Shown: positions 57,986 to 64,000 of the stretch, piece after piece
Numbering within the stretch: the first letter of the stretch is position 1
Layout of the letters: each line of letters begins with the position of its first letter
Source: Siniperca chuatsi
Lineage: Eukaryota > Chordata > Actinopteri > Centrarchiformes > Sinipercidae
Direction: 5' to 3'
Assembly (NCBI RefSeq): GCF_020085105.1
Contig: NC_058061.1
Coordinates: 5,341,784 to 5,405,783, forward strand
Length of the DNA stretch: 64,000 nt
Translations under genes and position numbers: made by a program
The notes under the pieces: generated by a model
Told to the model about the DNA's origin: nothing
Database searches by the model: none
Seen by the model: the letters and a program-made list of their open reading frames with translations, nothing else

Positions 57986-60250
57986 TTATGACTGACTCTT
58001 CTTCCCTTCTTTCTTGCTGGCGCGGTCTCCAGGCTTGGCAGAGAGAGAACGAGGAAAGCAGGGAAATTCATCAAGAGACAGAAAAACAAAGAGGTAAAAA
58101 AAAGAGAGAGAGAGAAAGAAACACATTAGTGTTGTGCTCAGGCTGACTATGACCCATGTGTGTTAATGAAGCACAGTTCAGTTCCACTACTGTACATCAG
58201 GAGATCACAGGCAGCATGCTGGAAGAGAGACGAGTTTAAGGAGAGTAAAAAGGATGTTAAAATAACTACTTCTGTACATTTGCAAACAAAATCACACATG
58301 CATCAATACATGTTAAAAGAGAGAAAAAATAACTTTTTTTATAACTATTAGTTGAAACACAATATATAGTTCTCAAGCCCAATCAACGAGCCAGTACTAC
58401 TGATACACTGGAGTACAGAGGAAACACAAACAGCAGAACACAACCACTGCAAACTGCACGACATGTATACAGACAGTAAGGCCGTTGTATTGACCCTGCT
58501 ACTCCATTACACAGCACTTCACAAACTGCAAACCATTGTTTCACAGTAGCATAACAAGCAAAGAGCTCAGATTAATGCTGAGATCAGACTATACAATATG
58601 CACCCAATAATGGCCTGATCCTACAGATGTGCAGTGGCGAGAATGAAAATGAGTATTGGGAAAGACAATTTGTCATTTTACTCCATGTCATGCATCATGA
58701 GGCCACAACAATATACTCGCACGCCAGATTTAGTTTGCCCTTTTTTGCTCTCGTTTACTTTAATATTGTCTTTAGCCAAGTTTCCATTCAAATGCAGCGC
58801 ATATTTCAACCAAAGAAAATCTGCAAAAGTTAATGAAAATGAATGTACGTTTCCATCCACTACTGTTATGTGAATATTAGGAGTTGGTTCATTGAGATAA
58901 ACAGCTGGTGGCGCTAATTCTCCAGTCTGGTGCCATTATAACGTTGCAGAAAAAGAGGGCGTAACAAGATGTCGTAATTAAAAGCGCTCCAGTCAAACCA
59001 AACCAACGTGAAAAACAATGTTTTCACTCTGTAGATATTTAAAAACAAGTGGATGGATTATTGTTGATCTGGGAAGTCTGTCTGGGGCCCCTCCTGCCTG
59101 ATCACCGTAGCTCGACATGTAGTTTGTGCTATGACTGGTCAGGGTTTAACGTGTCGTCTGACGTGTCTTGGCTAAGTTATGGCAGGAAGTTTAGGCGCCA
59201 TCGTCTCCTAATTTAACACAGTGACCATCTTAAAAAAATGTAGACTCATCCTGGCATAACTTTGCTCCAGAGCAGGATTTAGCTAAACTAGCCTGTAGCT
59301 GAAGCTGAAATATTTTACTCCAGTTAAACCAGGATCAAAAGTGCTCTTTAGGCCAAGATCAACTCAGAGAATACTTAAACTAATGTGCAAGAGGGCCTTG
59401 AATATGAACCAACTGGCCTACCCTGGTCCTCACTTGGTGCACAAACTCTTAGCACAAACTTTCTTCACCGCCACTAGTTTACTTCAGCTCTTTGCTGTTT
59501 TGTGCTGGACAGGTAGCATACACTCTGCTGGTACTTTCCTACAAACAAGTGCTGATGGTTTTTATATTTGGGCTGAGGTGGATCAGAGCGGTGAAAAGGT
59601 GTAGGTTGAAAACACAAAACAATGAGCTAAAAGCCGCGTAGAGCTGCAGAGTTTGGTGTTAATCCTCTGAGGTTTGGCTGATTTGATTGAGTGTTTACAC
59701 ACAATTACAGCTTCATGCAGGTGTAAGTGGGCCAGGATAGCTCAGTTGACTAAGTTAGGCGGTTGGTTTTAACGCCAACCTCAGTTTTCCCTCTCTGGGC
59801 CTCCTCGGCCTTGTGGCCCTGTCGGGAGCGCTTCCCCCTCTTCTTGCCCTTCCCCCCTGTGGCTCCTGCTGCTGCTGCTCCTGCTGAAGAAGCAGCACCT
59901 GTCGCTACACCACCACCAACACCAGCTCCTTCTTCTGTAACAGTTTCGCCTTCACTTTCCATCCTTTCCTCCATGTTGACCACACGGCGCACCACCTTTC
60001 TGATCACCTGTAGGGGGCAGAAGTACGTCAGGGGGAAGAGGTGGGGGAGGGAAGCAGGAAAGCATTTTGTGAGGAGAAATAATGGAAAGGAGGGTGAGGA
60101 TGGTACATAGAAGTGTGTATGTGTGTAGGTGTATGAGATGCCATGTGATACAGTTTGATACTTGCATCTGTGTCTGTCAGCATCCTCGTGACACTGGTTT
60201 CAGCTGACAGATTTTTTTAATTATTTCAAAAAGCTTCAATATTACTGGGG

Positions 60251-60301
<51 letters not shown>

Positions 60302-63300
60302 AGGATAAAGATGCGACAGGTAATGGAGGAGAGCGAGGATGGTTACTTTTCTGGTGACCAGATTCCCGTCTTCATCTGTGAACTGCTCCTCCGTCACAGA
60401 CTCTCCAGGAATGTTTTTGGCCTCCTCTCCCTGAGGTGAAGGTTTAAAGGTGGGATGGAGGAGTGAGAGATGGGAGGATGGGACGGGTGGAGGTACAGGT
60501 TGGGAAGAGGTTTGAGAGGTTATCTGTAAGACTGTTATTCATCTGGTTATTTAGAAAATAGAGAACATTTCCAAACAGACGTCAGCCTGCCTGCCGCAGC
60601 CGATGGGTTTCCCACTGTTAAAATCATGAATAAAGATCTGAAAAACCAAGATTAATAGTAATGAAGACTGAAGCAGTTCAAGGTTTTTTTTAGTGCAGTT
60701 TGATTAGTACAAATTCTCAGATAGATAAAAACATAATCTAAAACTAAAATCCTTGATAGTGTTCATCTGTGAGGGACTGATAGCATGACTTCTTAGGGTG
60801 CTCTGAAGATGTAAAAATGTTTTGCTCATTTAAATTTTTATTTAACTGATATTTTGCGTTTTAGTAAGGTAAGACTGTTTGGGACAATGTGGAAACCCAA
60901 CTAATGTTAGTGCATTACACAAGCAGTCTCAACACGTAAATATGGCTTTGTAACACAAACTATGGTTTATTGTTTTACCTGGATTTATCATAGAGGTGTG
61001 AAAGCAATTTCATTTATTAATATACTGTAAAATCATGTCAGTCACTGCAAAACTCTGTCCAACAGCTTCAAGAGGATGCAGACCCCCAAGAAAAAGCTGC
61101 AGCTGCAAACTCTGCTGCTATGCTGCTGACTGAAATTTCCTCATTCAACAATAAAGACCACACAAATGTATTAACACCGTCAGCTCAAAAACGAGGCTCC
61201 ATTTACACAGACAGATCATCTGTAGCTTAGAGCTGCAACGATTAGTCAATCGACCAAAAACATTAATCAGCAACAATTTTGATAATTGGTTAATCGGTTT
61301 GAGTTGTTCTTTTAGAAAAAATGCCCAAATTCTCTCCAGGTTCTTAACTGTGAATATTTCCTAGATTTTCCAAATAACTGTTAGATGCAGCTCGTAAAAT
61401 GTTTTGTACATTACAATTTCAGCAAATACTTAATGCGGTTATCCATTTTTGAATTAAGAGTGAGCAAACATGGAAGGGGTCTTGTTTGAGGACATTTTGA
61501 TGGGACACATTGAATGTTGTGGGGATAAAACATTAACTACCACCATAAGGCCATCTGCCACCCATCAGAAGGGGTTTAAATTTACCAGATTATCTGCTCC
61601 TGTGGAAATCCAGCCTCAGGATTAATCTTACAAATAGTATTATACTCTATATATGAGCCAAACACGCAGCACAATCAACAGTCCACCAACCAGGTAGCAA
61701 TGCCAAACACCAAACAGCATGGCTGGTGGTGTAGCGGCTCACACCAACAAGCAGTGAGTAGCACTTCATGCTATAGCAAGGCTAAACATCCACATACATA
61801 CATCTCACTGTCCCTCACTCTCCTATACAACTATAGTTGCGTTAAGTTTCCATCCAAATGTAACGCAATTTTTGACAGAATTTCTAGAAAATCTGCTAAA
61901 GAAAATGTGAATTAATGTAACTACCGTTATGCGAATAATTAGGAGCTGGGCCAATCATGATAAACAGCTGCTGGTGCTAATACTCCTGTCGGGTGCCAAA
62001 GTGGAAACTTGATGGAAATATGGCATTTATGTTTGTTTCATGTATTAATTTGAGTAACGTTACAGTCTCCTCATCTGCTGCTAGTTTTCTTCTCTTCAGT
62101 GGAACCAAAGCTTGAGTGGACGTTTAAGTCACATGCGTCATGTACGTCATGATTTATTCACTAAGTCTGATTCCATTGCACTTTGTCGCATTGTGTGTTT
62201 ATCTACTCGCAAACTCTTCCACCGCAGCCAAACGTAAAACGTTTTTGTGATACTTTCTACTTCAGTGTTTCCACCCAGTTTTTTTTTAATGTGCAAATTG
62301 AAAATTCGCAAAAAAACAGTTGGATGGAAACCCACTGTATGGTACACTCTTTCTATCACATTGTCTTACTTAAAAACTCTATAGCCACACACAAACACAC
62401 TCTCTTACTTTCATTCTATAAAACACACAAACGCTGTCAAACGCACACCAGCGCAGCACGTAACTTTTGTTAACAATCTTTCTGTCTATCTCTGTGACAG
62501 AGCTTATGCATGTTCACTCTGCCTAGAGCTGTCCACACACCAGGCCTCACACACCTTGAGTATGACTCTTCTGCGGTACACCCTGGTGGTGACAGTGGTC
62601 TCCTCATCAGAGCCGGACTTGTCAGCTCTAACACTCCCCTGACAAAGGCAGCCCAGTAGCAGTGTAACATTAATGATCCCAGTGTGTGCATGTGTCGTTA
62701 ATTTATGACTTTGTGGAATTATTTAAATGGTTAAAGTGAAAATGAAATATTGGACCAATTTTTGAATTGAAGGCTTTAAAGGCTGCAAATAACAGTACAC
62801 AAGGATTTTATTAGGCCTTGAGTTATAACAAAAAGATTTTTTCAAAGCCTACAGAAATCACGGTGTGTGTTTGTGCATGAATTTCAAGAAAACATAAGAA
62901 AGTAAATATAAAATTGTTAACTGCCTCTCACCTGGACTTTGTGCTGGGACCTTTCACCTCCCTCCTCCCGTCCTCTGCTTGGTCCCACTGTGCTGCTGTC
63001 CTCCTGAGGTCCCTTCCTCTTGTTCTCCTTTTCCTTTCCTTCCCTGGTTTCGTCACCGTGACCTCCATTCTGTCTGTCGGTCTGAGCCGGGGGCTGCTCT
63101 AATGAATCAGCCAAACTGTCAGGGCTGGGGGAGTGAAATATAGTTAGGAGATAAATTGAGATGCTGTCACAGAACTGCTGGACTGACTTGGGGTGTACAT
63201 ATGTAAACAGAAAAATGGTAGAGAAACAGGTCCTCAGAATAAAAACAAACCCTACCTGCCCTCCTCAGTGCCGGGGCTGTGGCCAGGGGCTGCCGACTCT

Positions 63301-64000
63301 GCGATCACGTCGGACGTCTCACTTGTCCAGCCTGGAACTGAATACACGTCTTTTTCTGCTTGCTGTACTTGTTCGAGGATTGCATTCACCCTCTCCTCTG
63401 AGATCTCCTCATCCTCCAAGCCTCCCTCCAGCTTTATATCCTCCAGTAGACTCTGCAGCCTCTCCTGGGTCATCTCCTCCTCCTCTTCTTCTTCTTCCTG
63501 CCTTCCATTTCCATGACCAGTGTCTGAGGCAGCATCCTCTTTTTGGTTTCCTCCCTGACGCTCTAAAACAACTCCTTGCCCTGCCTTCAGTTCTTTCTCT
63601 AAGGCCTCAGCATGCCTGTCTGTTCCCTTTCCTGATTGCTCTACTGCCCTTCTGTCATTATCCGGCCTCTCATAAGAAACCAGCCCTGTCTTTTCCTCTG
63701 CAGACATCCCTCTTTCTCCTGTGGTCAAGGTTGTATCTTCGGCCCCAACAATGGGGGGCTGTGGGGCATTGGAGCCGGTGGCTGGGGCAACGGTGAGGGG
63801 GTCACTGCTGGAGGTACTGGTGGTCTGAGTGAGAGAGAGTTCGCTAGGTCTAGTAAGCATGGTCTTGCTAGGGGAGTCTGCGCTAGCATCGCCCTCGCTA
63901 AAGAAGTCGTCTGAGCGCAGTGGGGTGGGGGGCTCGTAGTTCAGGTCTGAGGGGGTTTGCAGCTCCAGCTCTATATTGTGGTATCCTGGGTGGATGGCAG
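57986..64000 (-). CDS. Ankyrin (ANK family), C-terminal regulatory part, partial
   Basis: The last coding exons on the minus strand, with consistent phases, are 63256-64000 (cut by the window edge), 62932-63115, 62555-62638, 60347-60430, 59780-60007 and 57986-58033 (the last exon runs on to 57962 as UTR). Ankyrins link ion channels and adhesion proteins to spectrin. Their repeats, ZU5-UPA and death domains would lie beyond the right edge. The family mark is the C-terminal block [20 protein letters not shown], then [20 protein letters not shown] and [10 protein letters not shown]. It parallels human ANK1 ([18 protein letters not shown]...KKIIRKVVRQ). The 5' part is acidic and low in complexity. 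Exon 59780-60007 has an unusual Ala/Gly run followed by a basic stretch ([12 protein letters not shown]). The product ends [15 protein letters not shown]. Whether it is ank1, ank2 or ank3 cannot be decided from the tail alone. No break was seen. Confidence 0.85.
58765..59010. mobile_element. MITE family I (TTTCCATCCAA type), worn copy in an ankyrin intron
   Basis: Blocks 'AAGTTTCCATTCAAATGCAG', 'AAAATCTGCAAAAGTTAATG', 'AGATAAACAGCTGGTGGCGC' and 'GTCTGGTGCC' parallel 61846-62000 in the same order. Right end not found. Confidence 0.6.
60256..60298. repeat. (GT)n microsatellite
   Basis: About 21 GT units, which is (CA)n in the sense of the ankyrin gene. It begins about 50 nt past the donor of exon 60347-60430. 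Confidence 0.95.
60431..62554 (-). other. Ankyrin intron, 2.1 kb, with repeats
   Basis: It separates the exon ending YRRRVILK from the exon beginning GEEAKN. It contains a family D segment (about 61228-61400) and the family I MITE (61846-62332). No internal exon was supported. Confidence 0.55.
61846..62332. mobile_element. MITE family I with TTTCCATCCAA terminal repeats
   Basis: The left end 'AAGTTTCCATCCAAATGTAA' is mirrored by the right end 'AACAGTTGGATGGAAACCCA', so the ends are inverted repeats of at least 12 bp. About 490 bp, non-coding. The flanks are too worn to read a target duplication with confidence. Confidence 0.7.

Noticed and set aside
59727-59790. tRNA-like stretch containing TAGCTCAGTTGACTAAG
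   Set aside because: An A-box-like block is present, but there is no B box, anticodon stem or acceptor pairing. The stretch overlaps an ankyrin exon edge.
63161-63914. Long plus-strand open frames opposite the ankyrin exon
   Set aside because: They are low-complexity complements of the acidic, serine-rich ankyrin coding sequence, without splice or promoter support.
1-64000. CRISPR arrays, operons, riboswitches, rRNA genes, retroviral or Polinton-like genes
   Set aside because: None was seen. Repeats are dispersed or microsatellites, genes are eukaryotic and spliced, and no capsid, envelope, integrase or reverse-transcriptase domain beyond one short LINE end was recognised.

Overview
The window looks like nuclear DNA of a ray-finned (teleost, probably percomorph) fish. 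Its genes are split by short GT-AG introns. The gaps are packed with small AT-rich terminal-inverted-repeat elements of the CAGTGGTGGAA kind that are common in fish. One C2H2 zinc-finger gene carries an N-terminal motif typical of fish. No bacterial, plasmid or phage feature was seen.

Layout from left to right: arl4d (minus, 2.5-5.1 kb), tmem106a (minus, about 6.8-12.6 kb), nbr1 (minus, 14.6-27.9 kb), psme3 (plus, 28.1-33.6 kb), two glucose-6-phosphatase catalytic-subunit genes head to head (minus 37.7-40.3 kb, plus 41.5-45.0 kb), a C2H2 zinc-finger gene (plus, 48.6-51.9 kb), and the 3' end of an ankyrin gene (minus, 55.4 kb to beyond the right edge). Apart from the zinc-finger and ankyrin genes, all have orthologues in human 17q21 (ARL4D, TMEM106A, NBR1, PSME3, G6PC1). 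In human, many more genes, including BRCA1, lie between NBR1 and PSME3; here these two are 276 bp apart. I rebuilt exons by hand from splice sites, reading phase and similarity to family members I remember. Phases agree throughout except at one nbr1 junction.

The genes serve different jobs. arl4d encodes a small membrane GTPase, tmem106a a lysosomal or surface membrane protein, nbr1 a selective-autophagy receptor, psme3 the nuclear 11S proteasome activator, and the g6pc pair the last enzyme of glucose release in the ER. The ankyrin part is the C-terminal regulatory tail only. nbr1 and psme3, both in protein turnover, probably share one bidirectional promoter containing an NRF1-type site.

The most interesting signals are: (1) a 255-bp stretch of exon 5 that is about 98% identical between the two g6pc genes, as expected from recent gene conversion; (2) three copies of one composite transposon, with a CAGTGGTT element sitting at the same point of a CAGTGGTGGAA element, one of which is broken again by a further copy with a perfect 8-bp target duplication; (3) a zinc-finger protein whose N-terminal motif is coded twice, by two exons; (4) perfect 18-bp inverted repeats carrying octamer motifs in a psme3 intron; (5) a possible unassigned three-exon small gene at 52.8-54.4 kb; and (6) alternative 3' exons of the ankyrin gene. 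No RNA gene, CRISPR array or retroviral gene could be supported.
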